DNA of 64,000 nucleotides. Source: Planococcus sp. CPCC 101016 (GTDB lineage: Bacteria; Bacillota; Bacilli; Bacillales_A; Planococcaceae). The stretch covers positions 330,167 through 394,166 of the forward strand of contig NZ_VOHB01000004.1 in assembly GCF_007859295.1 (NCBI RefSeq), given 5' to 3'. This document shows, piece after piece, positions 25,160 through 33,841 of the stretch; position 1 is the first letter of the stretch, and every line of letters begins with the position of its first letter. A model generated the notes under the pieces. That model saw only the letters and a list, made by a program, of their open reading frames with translations, searched no databases and was not told where the DNA came from. The translations under genes and the position numbers were made by a program.

Positions 25160-25615
25160 TCAGACGATTTCTTGTCCATTTGTGCTTGCTGGTTGTTTTT
25201 CAATCCTTTGAATCGATTCAATTTGGACTTTTACATCCGTGCCTTCAATTTCGGCCATCAATTCGCCATTCTTGCTCGACAAGGCTTTGACAACGCCTTC
25301 TCCTGAGCCCGTTTCTGATTCCCATTTAACCGAAGTACCAATTAAATGCGCATAATCCGCTAACGAAGAAGTTCCTTGATTGCTGACAAATTGCGTCATC
25401 GTTTTATTTAAGTTGGTCAATTGCTCTAAGCTCGTAAACTGTGCCATCTGGCCAATAAATTCGGTGTCTTTCAACGGCTCCATTGGATCTTGGTGCTTCA
25501 TTTGAGTCACCAGGATTTTCAAGAAAGCATCTTGTCCTAATGCATTTGTTGCTTCCGTCTTAGCAGCCGGTGTTGATGCAGCAGCCGATCCGGTAGTCGC
25601 TGTCGAGATATTCAT
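25160..25615 (-). CDS. flgD: Flagellar hook cap protein FlgD
   Basis: A 151-residue protein with the FlgD N-terminal export/assembly motif LGQDAFLKILVTQMKHQDPMEP (residues about 26-47) and DTEFIGQMAQFTSLEQLTNL. It caps the growing hook to polymerise FlgE. It lacks the large C-terminal Ig-like domains of enterobacterial FlgD, as is usual in Bacillus. Confidence 0.92.
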   Translation of the reverse strand: MNISTATTGSAAASTPAAKTEATNALGQDAFLKILVTQMKHQDPMEPLKDTEFIGQMAQFTSLEQLTNLNKTMTQFVSNQGTSSLADYAHLIGTSVKWESETGSGEGVVKALSSKNGELMAEIEGTDVKVQIESIQRIEKQPASTNGQEIV

Positions 25616-25631
25616 TCAAACACCCTTTCTT

Positions 25632-27008
25632 TTATACTGTATAATCCACTTTCATTAATTGACCCACTGAAGGCTGCCGTTCGGCTGCCTTTTCTTCTTC
25701 CAGCTGCAAATAACTGTTTTTATTTCGTCCAGCAGTACCATTTCGCTGTTGCTGCTGAGAAAAGCGTTGTTCGGCTTGATTGCCAGTCTGTCCAAATGGC
25801 GACTGAGGATCCTGCTGCAGCACTTCAATTTTTTCTACTGCGACTCCTTGCTGAACCAATGAAATTCTCAGTTGATTTAGTTGAAGTTCAAGTGCCTCTT
25901 TCGCCATCGGAGTACTTGCCATGATTTGAGCGGCCAGTTTTCCGTTGGTCGAAGTCAACAGGATTTCAAGATGGCCGAGATGCTCTGGAAAAATGTTAAC
26001 CCGCATCTTCATGCCTTCAGAGCTGTCTGCCAAACGCATTGAGCTTTTCAGCATCCCACCCAAATCTTCCAGCAGATTCGATAGTCGAACAACTGGTGAA
26101 GGCGGCGGGGTGGTTTCTATCCGAACAGGGTTGCTCATGGATTTAGCAGCCTCAGGTACCGTGGTTGCAGGTACCTGCACCGGTGTTTCTTGAGGAGCTT
26201 TGGTTTCGAGCACTTTTACTTCAGGCGCTTTAGTAGTTTGAAGCTCTTCTGCATTTTGAGGTTTGACAGCAGACAGAACTTCTACCGCCTCAGCTTTTTG
26301 TTGACTTCCTTGGGTTTCAACAGAGACTCTTTGAAGTTCATTGATCGGTTTCAGCGCTTCATGCATAAATCTCGGGCTATCTTTTACAGACTTTACTCCT
26401 TCTAATTGCGGCAAAAACGGCAACTCTTGGCCAGTCGTTTTTTTCTGCTGAACCGTCAAAGCCGCGTGCTGCTCTTTTTCAAGCATATTAATTAGCTCAT
26501 CCAGCTGTTTAGAGATTTGAGGCAGACTAATGAAATTAGAGCCAGTCTTTTTTTCTTCAACCCCCTTAAAAACAGGAAGATCGGCGAATTCTGTAGTAAA
26601 TTTGTCGGAGAGTATTTTCAGTTTCTGCTGGATGTTCTCAAGCAGCGTAAACAGTTTGTCCGCTGTCTCTGTTGCATTCTCTTTAATTCCATCCATCACG
26701 TTTAGCTTCGAAAAATCACTTTCTTCACTTCCACTTTGAAGCTTCTGCAGCTGAAGAATAGCGTATTGAAGTTCCTGTTGTTCCGTCGTTTGTTCTTCAA
26801 CAGGCACTTCCTGCAAAAAGCTCAGGAGATTCTCTAGGCTTGCCAATAACTCTTCTGCAGGTGCCTGCTCTTCACTTGGAAGCTCCATCTCCATGTTTAA
26901 TGAAGCAAGCAACGAAGCAAAGACGCCTTGATCTTCAGCAGGTAAAGAAACAGCCGCACTTGCTGGAAAACCAATTGTTTTCGGTAATGATAGTTTTAAT
27001 GCTTCCAT
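25632..27008 (-). CDS. fliK: Flagellar hook-length control protein FliK
   Basis: A 458-residue protein with a long, low-conservation, Gln/Glu-rich N-terminal ruler region and a conserved C-terminal domain (residues about 325-405), seen in MKMRVNIFPEHLGHLEILLTSTNGKLAAQIMAST..LELQLNQLRISLVQQG. The extreme C-terminus is Gln-rich. It measures hook length and triggers the FlhB specificity switch. It lies between fliJ and flgD; the ylxF (MgtE-like) gene found there in B. subtilis is missing. Confidence 0.9.
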   Translation of the reverse strand: MEALKLSLPKTIGFPASAAVSLPAEDQGVFASLLASLNMEMELPSEEQAPAEELLASLENLLSFLQEVPVEEQTTEQQELQYAILQLQKLQSGSEESDFSKLNVMDGIKENATETADKLFTLLENIQQKLKILSDKFTTEFADLPVFKGVEEKKTGSNFISLPQISKQLDELINMLEKEQHAALTVQQKKTTGQELPFLPQLEGVKSVKDSPRFMHEALKPINELQRVSVETQGSQQKAEAVEVLSAVKPQNAEELQTTKAPEVKVLETKAPQETPVQVPATTVPEAAKSMSNPVRIETTPPPSPVVRLSNLLEDLGGMLKSSMRLADSSEGMKMRVNIFPEHLGHLEILLTSTNGKLAAQIMASTPMAKEALELQLNQLRISLVQQGVAVEKIEVLQQDPQSPFGQTGNQAEQRFSQQQQRNGTAGRNKNSYLQLEEEKAAERQPSVGQLMKVDYTV

Positions 27009-27012
27009 CCGT

Positions 27013-27483
27013 TTAAATTCCTTCCGCTAAGTTACTGGCTTTAGTTAAGCGGTAAAATCGTGTGCTCGCCATTTCATCAAAAAAGCTTTGTTCGGCAGCT
27101 TTAGTTGCTTCCTGAAAGCTATTCAGCTTCTGCTGCTTCAAGTTTTCCCACGTTTTTTCTTCCTGGGTTTTCTTTAGAAGCACTCCTTGGGATGTCGAAA
27201 CGTTTTTCTGCAAGTATTCAAGTTCTCGCTTAGAGGAAAGTGACTGATCCTGAAGCTGGTGGATATACTCCTCCAACATTCTCAACTCTGAAATATTGAC
27301 GCCTTTTTCCTGCTTGGCATTTTTCAATTGCTCCACATCGCTGATTTTGTTTTCAATAGCTCTGTTGCGCTGATGGCCTACTTCATGCTGTTTAATGGCT
27401 TCGGCCATTTGGATCTGCGCAAAGCCCTTTTCATTTTCCTTTAAATCCAATATCTTTTGAAATCTAAAATTAAATTGTGTCAG
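27013..27483 (-). CDS. fliJ: Flagellar export protein FliJ (probable CTG start)
   Basis: A 156-residue coiled-coil protein (FNFRFQKILDLKENEKGFAQIQM start; Lys/Glu heptads throughout) that couples the FliI ATPase to the export gate. The open frame reaches a TTG at 27498 inside the fliI end, but that TTG has no ribosome binding site of its own; a GGAGG lies eight bases before an in-frame CTG at 27483, which gives the usual FliJ N-terminus. The rare CTG start is therefore preferred, with moderate confidence. It follows fliI almost without a gap. Confidence 0.85.
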   Translation of the reverse strand: MTQFNFRFQKILDLKENEKGFAQIQMAEAIKQHEVGHQRNRAIENKISDVEQLKNAKQEKGVNISELRMLEEYIHQLQDQSLSSKRELEYLQKNVSTSQGVLLKKTQEEKTWENLKQQKLNSFQEATKAAEQSFFDEMASTRFYRLTKASNLAEGI

Positions 27484-27484
27484 T

Positions 27485-28801
27485 TTAAACGCCTCCAAAT
27501 TGTGCTGATAACCGTTCTATACTTTGTTCCAGTTTGGCTTTTTCATAGATATCCTGCTGCAGGTATTCCTTGATCAGTGGATGCGACCGGATTGCATCAT
27601 CGATTTCTTTATTGGCGCCGCTCTTATATGCACCGATATTGATCAGATCTTCTGATGTTTCATAGGCCGCCAGCAAGCGCTTGAATTCACGCGCCGCCTG
27701 CTGGTGTTCCGCCGAGACGACTTCGTGCATGACCCGGCTGACGCTTGCCATGACATTGATCGCAGGGAATTGTCCTTTTTGGGCAATTTTGCGGTCCAAG
27801 ACGATATGGCCATCTAAAATTCCCCGCACCGCATCTGCAATTGGTTCGTTCATATCATCACCATCTACTAAAACAGTATAGAAAGCAGTAATCGAACCTT
27901 TACTGGAAGTGCCTGAACGCTCCAAAAGCTTAGGCAGCAAGGCGAAAACGCTCGGTGTGTAACCCTTACTTGTAGGCGGTTCACCCACCGCCAGTCCAAC
28001 TTCCCGCTGTGCCATGGCAAACCGGGTAACCGAATCCATCATTAGCATGACGTTTTTTCCTTGATCACGGAAATATTCGGCAATCGCGGTTGCGGTCAAC
28101 GCCGCTTTGATTCGCTGCATGGGTGTCTGATCGGAAGTTGCTGCTACGACTACTGATTTCTTCAATCCCTCAGGACCGAGATCCCGCTCAATGAAATCAC
28201 GTACTTCGCGGCCACGCTCACCAACTAATGCAATGACATTGATATCAGCTTCTGTATTGCGGGCAATCATGCCCATCAATGTACTCTTTCCGACGCCGCT
28301 TCCGGCGAACACGCCAACGCGCTGTCCTTGTCCAACAGTCAGCAAGCCATCAATTGCTCGGACACCCACTTCCAGCGGTTTATCAATTCGTGGCCGTTTT
28401 AATGGATTAGGCGGTGCATTATTGGTCGAATACTTCTTCAGTCCGCGCGGCAGCAAGCTCTCATCAAGAGGCATCCCGGTTCCATCGAGCACTTTACCTA
28501 AAATAGTGGGGCCGACTTTAATTTGAAGCGGTCCACCAGTTGCAACGACGAGACATCCGGGACCGACCTGCGAAAGATCCTGCAACGGCATGAGCATAAT
28601 GCGATTTTCCTTAAAGCCCACCACCTCCGCTTCAATTGGCGGTTCATTGCGCTTGGGGTACAACAGACACAATTCGCCGATTTTAGCATTAGGGCCTTTG
28701 GACTCGATAGTCAGTCCAATCACTTGAACCACTTTGCCATGCTTTTTTACTGGTTCCATCTCATCCAGCAAAGACACATATTCATCTTCCCATAGGTTCA
28801 T
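27485..28801 (-). CDS. fliI: Flagellar export ATPase FliI
   Basis: A 438-residue F1-beta-like ATPase. The P-loop GVFAGSGVGKSTLMGM is near residue 164, Walker B VMLMMDSVTRFAMAQREVG near 251, and the signature of alpha/beta ATPases near PSVFALLPKLLERSGT. It energises export with FliH and FliJ. Its ATG lies within the end of fliH, a 20-base overlap. Confidence 0.96.
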   Translation of the reverse strand: MNLWEDEYVSLLDEMEPVKKHGKVVQVIGLTIESKGPNAKIGELCLLYPKRNEPPIEAEVVGFKENRIMLMPLQDLSQVGPGCLVVATGGPLQIKVGPTILGKVLDGTGMPLDESLLPRGLKKYSTNNAPPNPLKRPRIDKPLEVGVRAIDGLLTVGQGQRVGVFAGSGVGKSTLMGMIARNTEADINVIALVGERGREVRDFIERDLGPEGLKKSVVVAATSDQTPMQRIKAALTATAIAEYFRDQGKNVMLMMDSVTRFAMAQREVGLAVGEPPTSKGYTPSVFALLPKLLERSGTSSKGSITAFYTVLVDGDDMNEPIADAVRGILDGHIVLDRKIAQKGQFPAINVMASVSRVMHEVVSAEHQQAAREFKRLLAAYETSEDLINIGAYKSGANKEIDDAIRSHPLIKEYLQQDIYEKAKLEQSIERLSAQFGGV

Positions 28802-29588
28802 CGTTTATTTTCTCCTCACAATAAGCGAGCATTTGTCTTCTGATTTCTTCTAATTGGCTATCCACAGTTGCATCATATGAGCCGCTTGCTGTTTGAATCA
28901 TGCATCCGCCTATCGTCAAACTTGCCGTGGGAACCAACTTTAATTCAGAATCTGCTTTAACGTAGATTCTCAACTCTTCCATAAAAGGCAGAACCAGCGG
29001 GTAATCTTCGAGTGCTACTTGCAGCATGACATCTTCTGCTTCTTCAACTTGCCGAAGTGCCTGCTTAATGATATTCAACAACTGGTCTTCGTTTTGCTTT
29101 AATTCTTGTTTAATTACTTTTTCAGCAATCTTTACACTTAGTGATAACAAGAACGGTTCCGATTGTTGAATTATTTGAGCCTTTTCTGAGTACGCTGTTT
29201 CGATTAAGCTATTCATCTCTTGGCGTTTTTGTCGAAATTGTTCTTCTATTGTTGCAAGCCCTTTGTCATATCCGGCTTGAAATCCTTGTAGAGCCGATTC
29301 TTCGGCCAGTCTTTTTGCTTCTAGCTCTGCTTCTTCCCGCTTTTCCACCCACCATTGTTCAATGGTTTGCTGAGCTTCTTGTTTCTGTATTTCTAATTGA
29401 TCCTTTAATAACTTTGCTTGAGCATCCAAATGTTCAATGTCTTCCCGTAAACTTCTTCTTTGTTGTTGCGAGTCAACTGCTCTTTCAATAAAATCTAGTT
29501 TTTTTGTTTCAATTTTTTTTGTGCCAATTATTTTTTTTTCACTTATTAAAGAAGGTGCCTGGGAGTGGTTGCGGATAATATTAGACAA
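28782..29588 (-). CDS. fliH: Flagellar assembly protein FliH
   Basis: A 268-residue protein with a long N-terminal coiled coil rich in Glu, Gln and Lys (residues about 40-130) and a C-terminal V-ATPase-E-like domain (SVKIAEKVIKQELKQNEDQLLNIIKQALRQV onward). It binds and regulates FliI and docks it to FliN/FliY. The start is TTG at 29588 inside the last codons of fliG, with an AAAGGGGATGAG site upstream. Confidence 0.9.
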   Translation of the reverse strand: MSNIIRNHSQAPSLISEKKIIGTKKIETKKLDFIERAVDSQQQRRSLREDIEHLDAQAKLLKDQLEIQKQEAQQTIEQWWVEKREEAELEAKRLAEESALQGFQAGYDKGLATIEEQFRQKRQEMNSLIETAYSEKAQIIQQSEPFLLSLSVKIAEKVIKQELKQNEDQLLNIIKQALRQVEEAEDVMLQVALEDYPLVLPFMEELRIYVKADSELKLVPTASLTIGGCMIQTASGSYDATVDSQLEEIRRQMLAYCEEKINDEPMGR

Positions 29589-30594
29589 TCAACTCATCCC
29601 CTTTGCCACGAGAAACTGCGATTTCACCTTTTTCTTCGAGACTTCTCATTAACGAAACGATGCTGGTTTGAGCATTTTCTACATCTTTCAGTTTTACTGG
29701 CCCCATCACATCAATTTCATCACGGATGAGATCTGCACGACGCGTTGACATATTTGCATATATTGCATCTTTTACTTCATCACTTGCTACTTTCAATGCA
29801 AAAGTTAAATTCGTATCGTTAACGTCACGAATAACCCGTTGAATGGATCGGGAATCCAAATTGATAATATCTTCAAAAACGAACAAACGCTTCTTGATTT
29901 CCGCAACCAAATCCGGATTCTCTTTTTCCAGCGCTGAAAGGATTGCTCTCTCTGTTCCAAGGTCAATCTTATTCAATACACGGACAATCGACTCCACTCC
30001 GCCAGTTGCAGTGTAATCCTGAGTTCCGGAAGCCGAAAGCTTCCTCTCCAAAATCTGTTCTATTTGAAAGATAACTTCAGGGGATGTGCTTTCCATCTGT
30101 GCAATTCTCCGCGCAACCTCTGCTTGTTTTTCGCCAGGGAGCTGGGATAGGATTTCGGAAGATTGCTTGGCGTCTAAATAGGATAGAACCAATGCAATCG
30201 TTTGCGCATGCTCATGCTGCAGAATATTCAATATCTGGTTTGGATCTGCTTTTCTCGCGAAATGAAAAGGTTTCACTTGCAGGCGATTCGACAAGCGCCC
30301 GATGGTTTCCATCGCTTTTTCTTTACCCAACGCTTTTTCCAAAATGCTCCGAGCATAGCCTAAACCGCCTTCGTTCAGGTAATCTTGCCCCACCATCATT
30401 TCATAGAATTCATCAATAATCGCCTCTGTCTGACTGTTTGGCAATTGACGAACGTTCGCAATCTCCATCGTCAACAAGTCAATTTCGGCTTCTGTCAATT
30501 GCTTAAACAAATCAACCGAAACATCCGGTCCAAGCCCTACAAGTAAAACCGCTACTTTCTGCACACCCGTTAATTCTTTTGTTATATTAACCAT
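29581..30594 (-). CDS. fliG: Flagellar motor switch protein FliG
   Basis: A 337-residue switch protein with the three armadillo-like domains. The N-terminal part binds FliF. The middle has the EHAQTIALVLSYLD motif (EHPQ-type). The C-terminal torque helix has the charged residues that meet MotA in KRLFVFEDIINLDSRSIQRVIRDV and LIRDEIDVMGPVKLKDVE. It overlaps fliH and follows fliF by 11 bases. Confidence 0.96.
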   Translation of the reverse strand: MVNITKELTGVQKVAVLLVGLGPDVSVDLFKQLTEAEIDLLTMEIANVRQLPNSQTEAIIDEFYEMMVGQDYLNEGGLGYARSILEKALGKEKAMETIGRLSNRLQVKPFHFARKADPNQILNILQHEHAQTIALVLSYLDAKQSSEILSQLPGEKQAEVARRIAQMESTSPEVIFQIEQILERKLSASGTQDYTATGGVESIVRVLNKIDLGTERAILSALEKENPDLVAEIKKRLFVFEDIINLDSRSIQRVIRDVNDTNLTFALKVASDEVKDAIYANMSTRRADLIRDEIDVMGPVKLKDVENAQTSIVSLMRSLEEKGEIAVSRGKGDELIV

Positions 30595-30605
30595 TGATTA
30601 CGCTC

Positions 30606-32243
30606 CTAGTCATCCGCCATCCACGTTCGCAGCAATTTAGCAAAATCTTCAGGTCTCCCTTTAGCAAGTTTCTCAATTGTCTTTTGCTTTGGATTTGATT
30701 TTGAACCAAATGCAGATAAATCGATCTCTTCTTCAAGTTCTACTTGATTTGACTTAGCCAAAGCCTGTTCAAATCCACCAAACTCATACTCTTCTTCAAA
30801 AATCTCTTCTTTCTTCCTTCTGCGAAGCAAAATTAGTACTACAACAATAATAAGGAGTAAAACAACCGCTGCGCCGATTACAAGCAGAAGGTTATTCGGT
30901 ATCCCTGCCAGGAATGTTGTTTCCGGCTCTTCTTCTTCAACTGCTGGACGTCCCTGAAACTCGGTTGCAAAAACAGAAATTCGATCTTCCAGCTCTGCCT
31001 CAGTTGCAGGGAATTCATTCATACTCAATGAAGTACTGACCGCATTCTTCAATAGATTGCTGATATCCGTAACGTTTTCTTGTGTTAAGCTGGCTGGATT
31101 CTCAGGAACTGGCGGTTCCACACCTACGTTGATCGTAATATCATCGATGACGTATGGACTCATCTCGATTTGCCGATTGATCCGATTGACTTCGCTATTG
31201 ATTCGCTCTTCTGTTCGTTCGGATTCACTGTTGCCGGCACCATCCACACCCGGATAATTAGCTACTTCTGTTTCACCGGTTCCCGCTGCATCTTCAATGA
31301 CTGTGCCTTCACTTGAATAAGTTTCGACAATCCGTTCCACACTGATATCCAAACCTTCATTGTTTTCAATATCGACGGGTTCAACCAATTGCTCTTCCCG
31401 CTTTTCTTTCGTGAAATCGATGTTCGTCATAACAGAAACAACCACTTTGTCCTGCCCTAATAACAAGCCCAGCATTTGCTGCAGTTCGCGCTGAATATCC
31501 TGTTCGATGCCTTTTTGGATTTCGCGGTGCTGCTGGTAAACCGACAAATTGGTATCTGCCTGATTGGCATCCTGCACTTCGAACACTTGGCCGTTCTGAT
31601 CCATAATGACAATCTGCTCAGCCGGTAAACTTGGAACCGATTTGCTGATCAGGTGATACAAGCCATTTATTTGTTTCTGATCCAACTGGAATGTTGGATC
31701 GCCTTTAATGACGATAGATGCTGTTGATGTCTGCTCATCATCCGTAATCCAAATATTTTCCTTCGGCAGCGTGATCATGACATTCGCTTCCGTTACTCCA
31801 TCAATCTGTTGAATCAAATACGCCAATTCATTTTGCATGGCATCTCGTTCCACAACATCAAAATGGCGATCCGTCATTCCGAGACCCATGTTTTCACTGA
31901 ATATGCCGTAATTCACATTGCCATTTTTCGGAATGCCTTCCGCAGCCAAACTGACTTTCAAATTAGCCAAATGCTCTTCCGGCACGCTGATGGTTTTTCC
32001 ATCGGCTGAAACTTGCACCGGAATGGCCTGCTCTTCAATCGCTGTTTTGATTTCACCTGCTTCAGCTGCTGTCAAATTAGAATACAGTACTGAAAACTCG
32101 GAGCGATTACTCAGAAAAACAAAGACAATCAAGATTATCAAGGTGATAAAAAAGGAGCCAATAACAGACCATTTCGTTACAGGAGAAAAACTGGTCCACG
32201 ATTCACTCAATTTCGTTTTATATGTCGAAAACTTCTCTTTCAT
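30606..32243 (-). CDS. fliF: Flagellar MS-ring protein FliF
   Basis: A 545-residue membrane ring protein with two membrane helices (residues about 27-46 and about 445-467). The YscJ/FliF ring-building motifs lie between them, with AIEEQAIPVQVSADGKTISVPEEHLANLKVSLAAEGIPKNG near residue 70. The cytoplasmic C-terminal peptide that binds FliG is visible at the end (LAKGRPEDFAKLLRTWMADD). It forms the basal body base around the export gate. Confidence 0.96.
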   Translation of the reverse strand: MKEKFSTYKTKLSESWTSFSPVTKWSVIGSFFITLIILIVFVFLSNRSEFSVLYSNLTAAEAGEIKTAIEEQAIPVQVSADGKTISVPEEHLANLKVSLAAEGIPKNGNVNYGIFSENMGLGMTDRHFDVVERDAMQNELAYLIQQIDGVTEANVMITLPKENIWITDDEQTSTASIVIKGDPTFQLDQKQINGLYHLISKSVPSLPAEQIVIMDQNGQVFEVQDANQADTNLSVYQQHREIQKGIEQDIQRELQQMLGLLLGQDKVVVSVMTNIDFTKEKREEQLVEPVDIENNEGLDISVERIVETYSSEGTVIEDAAGTGETEVANYPGVDGAGNSESERTEERINSEVNRINRQIEMSPYVIDDITINVGVEPPVPENPASLTQENVTDISNLLKNAVSTSLSMNEFPATEAELEDRISVFATEFQGRPAVEEEEPETTFLAGIPNNLLLVIGAAVVLLLIIVVVLILLRRRKKEEIFEEEYEFGGFEQALAKSNQVELEEEIDLSAFGSKSNPKQKTIEKLAKGRPEDFAKLLRTWMADD

Positions 32244-32268
32244 TTAGTCATCATCCCGCCGGTCCCTA

Positions 32269-32565
32269 TCATACTTGCATTCTCATTACTTCTTGATAAG
32301 CCTCAACAACCTTATTGCGTACCTGCATGGTCATCTGCAAAGATAAGCTGGCCTTTTGTGAAGCAATCATCACTTCATGTACATCCTGAACTTCTCCTGT
32401 CACCAATTGATTGGTCAATTTGTCTGATTCATTCTGTGCTTTACTGACTTCCTTTAATGCGTCTTTAAATATTTCTCCAAAACCTTCTACTTTGTTTTCG
32501 GGTTTCACTTTGTCGAACAATTGATTTTGAATAAAAGGCGTCTGAATCTGGCTTATTTTTTCCAT
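32269..32565 (-). CDS. fliE: Flagellar hook-basal body protein FliE
   Basis: A 98-residue protein joining the MS ring to the rod. The C-terminal motif GEVQDVHEVMIASQKASLSLQMTMQVRNKVVEAYQEVMRMQV is the FliE signature. It lies in the standard flgB-flgC-fliE-fliF order. Confidence 0.95.
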   Translation of the reverse strand: MEKISQIQTPFIQNQLFDKVKPENKVEGFGEIFKDALKEVSKAQNESDKLTNQLVTGEVQDVHEVMIASQKASLSLQMTMQVRNKVVEAYQEVMRMQV

Positions 32566-32589
32566 GGTGCCTCCTTATGATCTAATGAG

Positions 32590-33045
32590 TTATTTGCCAA
32601 TCTCTAAAGCTTTCATAAACATGCTTTTTGAAGCATTCAATGCCGTAACGTTCGCTTCGTAAGAGCGTGTGGCGGACATTAAATCCACCATTTCTTTTAG
32701 TGGATCTACATTGGATGAGCGAACATAGCCGTCTTCTCCTGCGTCCGGATGGTCCGGATCGTAAGTCATGGTAAAAGGGGTCTCGTCTTCTTTGATTTCC
32801 GACACTTTGACTCCTGTCACTGCCGCATTGCCTTTATTGATCACCGACTGCAATTGATTAGCAAAAGGCGATCCGCCGCTTTGAGATAATTCTACTGTTT
32901 TTCGGCGATAAGGCATCCATTCCCCATCCACCAGCTCGGCACGATTTGTGTTGGCATTTGCGATATTGGCAGATACAACGTCCATCCGGAGTCGGTTGGC
33001 TGTCAGGCCGGAAGAACTGATGTTAAATCCGTTAAATAAACTCAT
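32590..33045 (-). CDS. flgC: Flagellar rod protein FlgC
   Basis: A 151-residue proximal rod protein with the flagellar rod motif SSSGLTANRLRMDVVSANIANANT at residues about 10-33 and the C-terminal DPLKEMVDLMSATRSYEANVTALNASKSMFMKALEIGK. Export is through the flagellar pathway. It lies five bases after flgB. Confidence 0.96.
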   Translation of the reverse strand: MSLFNGFNISSSGLTANRLRMDVVSANIANANTNRAELVDGEWMPYRRKTVELSQSGGSPFANQLQSVINKGNAAVTGVKVSEIKEDETPFTMTYDPDHPDAGEDGYVRSSNVDPLKEMVDLMSATRSYEANVTALNASKSMFMKALEIGK

Positions 33046-33050
33046 CTTTT

Positions 33051-33452
33051 TTATCTCCCTCCATTAATAACAGAGCTTAAACTGTTGAGTTTGCCGTTTA
33101 CCCGTTCGGTAACAGCGTTATACCATAATTGGTTTTTTGCCAGTTCAGCCATTTCGACGTCCATGTCGACATTATTGCCGTTGTTATTGTATTTTGTGGA
33201 GTTGTTCGTCAAAACTTCAGTTTTAGTCACCAATCGTTCGTTGCTGAACGACAGATGCCGCTCGTTTGTTTTATAACTTGAAAGGCTTTGCTGGTTCATC
33301 GCTGTATCCAACGCTGCTTGAAAATCGACTTTTTTGCTTTTGTAATTAGCTGTATCCACATTGGCGATATTTGCTGAGTGGACTCGTTGTCTTAAGGTTG
33401 AAGCCGATAGCGCTTGCTCCATAGTTTCAAGAGATTTAGGGAATATATTCAT
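33051..33452 (-). CDS. flgB: Flagellar rod protein FlgB
   Basis: A 133-residue rod protein with the motif LRQRVHSANIANVDTANYKSKKVDFQAAL near residue 20 and the typical C-terminus (AKNQLWYNAVTERVNGKLNSLSSVINGGR). The frame is open upstream, but the ATG at 33452 follows AAAAAAGGAG at good spacing and gives the normal length. First gene of the long flagellar operon; its leader holds a c-di-GMP riboswitch and a terminator, so the whole operon is probably under that control. Confidence 0.95.
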   Translation of the reverse strand: MNIFPKSLETMEQALSASTLRQRVHSANIANVDTANYKSKKVDFQAALDTAMNQQSLSSYKTNERHLSFSNERLVTKTEVLTNNSTKYNNNGNNVDMDVEMAELAKNQLWYNAVTERVNGKLNSLSSVINGGR

Positions 33453-33486
33453 CAATAAACTCCTTTTTTTTACAATTAATTTTAAA

Positions 33487-33516
33487 TAAAAATCCACCTT
33501 AAAAAAAGGTGGATTT
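33487..33516 (-). terminator. Intrinsic terminator of the riboswitch expression platform
   Basis: An 11-bp perfect stem (33516-33506 with 33500-33490) with a U5 loop is followed by a U-rich tract. It lies between the c-di-GMP aptamer and the flgB ribosome binding site. Its 5' arm can instead pair with 33529-33521, an alternative antiterminator, so the two structures exclude each other. Confidence 0.88.
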
Positions 33517-33529
33517 AATTAAATCTACC
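33508..33529 (-). promoter_or_regulatory. Candidate antiterminator hairpin
   Basis: Bases 33529-33521 (GGUAGAUUU) can pair with 33516-33508 (AAAUCCACC) around an AAUU loop, eight pairs with one A-C mismatch. This uses up the 5' arm of the terminator. Bases 33530-33526 (UGGUA) can alternatively pair with 33539-33535 (UACCA), which is the 3' strand of the aptamer closing helix, linking ligand state to this structure. Read by eye, not energy-computed. Confidence 0.55.
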
Positions 33530-33534
33530 ATTTT

Positions 33535-33620
33535 TGGTAACCCGGCTGCCTTATACACCATGTAGTTAGGCCCGTGGCTTTGCGTCTTTATCTTTCGAAT
33601 AAGTTTGCCATTATCACAAT
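33535..33620 (-). ncRNA. Cyclic di-GMP-I (GEMM-I) riboswitch aptamer
   Basis: The minus strand carries the GEMM-I core in order. GGCAAAC is at 33609-33603, then a GAAA tetraloop stem (UUCGAAAGA), then GACGCAAAGCC, the tetraloop receptor beginning CCUAAC, a variable second hairpin, and GGCAGCCGGGUUACC ending near 33536. The closing helix pairs UGAUAA (33616-33611) with UUACCA (33540-33535). The ligand-specifying G next to CAAAC is a G, pointing to c-di-GMP rather than the cGAMP variant. It lies in the 5' leader of flgB, just before an intrinsic terminator. Confidence 0.92.
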
Positions 33621-33638
33621 GATTTTATCTATTTTATT

Positions 33639-33668
33639 TTTAAACTCGTCATTTCGTACTATTTTCAA
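33639..33668 (-). promoter_or_regulatory. Candidate sigma-A promoter of the flgB operon
   Basis: TTGAAA (33668-33663) and TTTAAA (33644-33639) are 18 bp apart and would start transcription around 33632, just before the riboswitch. The surrounding 33620-33830 is extremely AT-rich, so other promoters for flgB or the divergent flhO are possible; nothing else can be supported there. Confidence 0.35.
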
Positions 33669-33841
33669 AAAATAATAACAACGTGATAGTATCATGTTTA
33701 TATAATTTTGTATATTTTTCTTTTAAATATTTTTTTAATGTTAAATTTTCCATATTAATCTAAAAGTCTCTATTTATATTCTATTTTAAATGTTATGCTA
33801 CGCGAGAATTAATGAAATAGGCTTTGAAAGGAAGAAACCAT

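Noticed and set aside
33498..33841. Possible small gene in the gap before flhO
   Set aside because: The gap is explained by the flgB leader (riboswitch and terminator) and AT-rich promoter DNA; no frame has a ribosome binding site.
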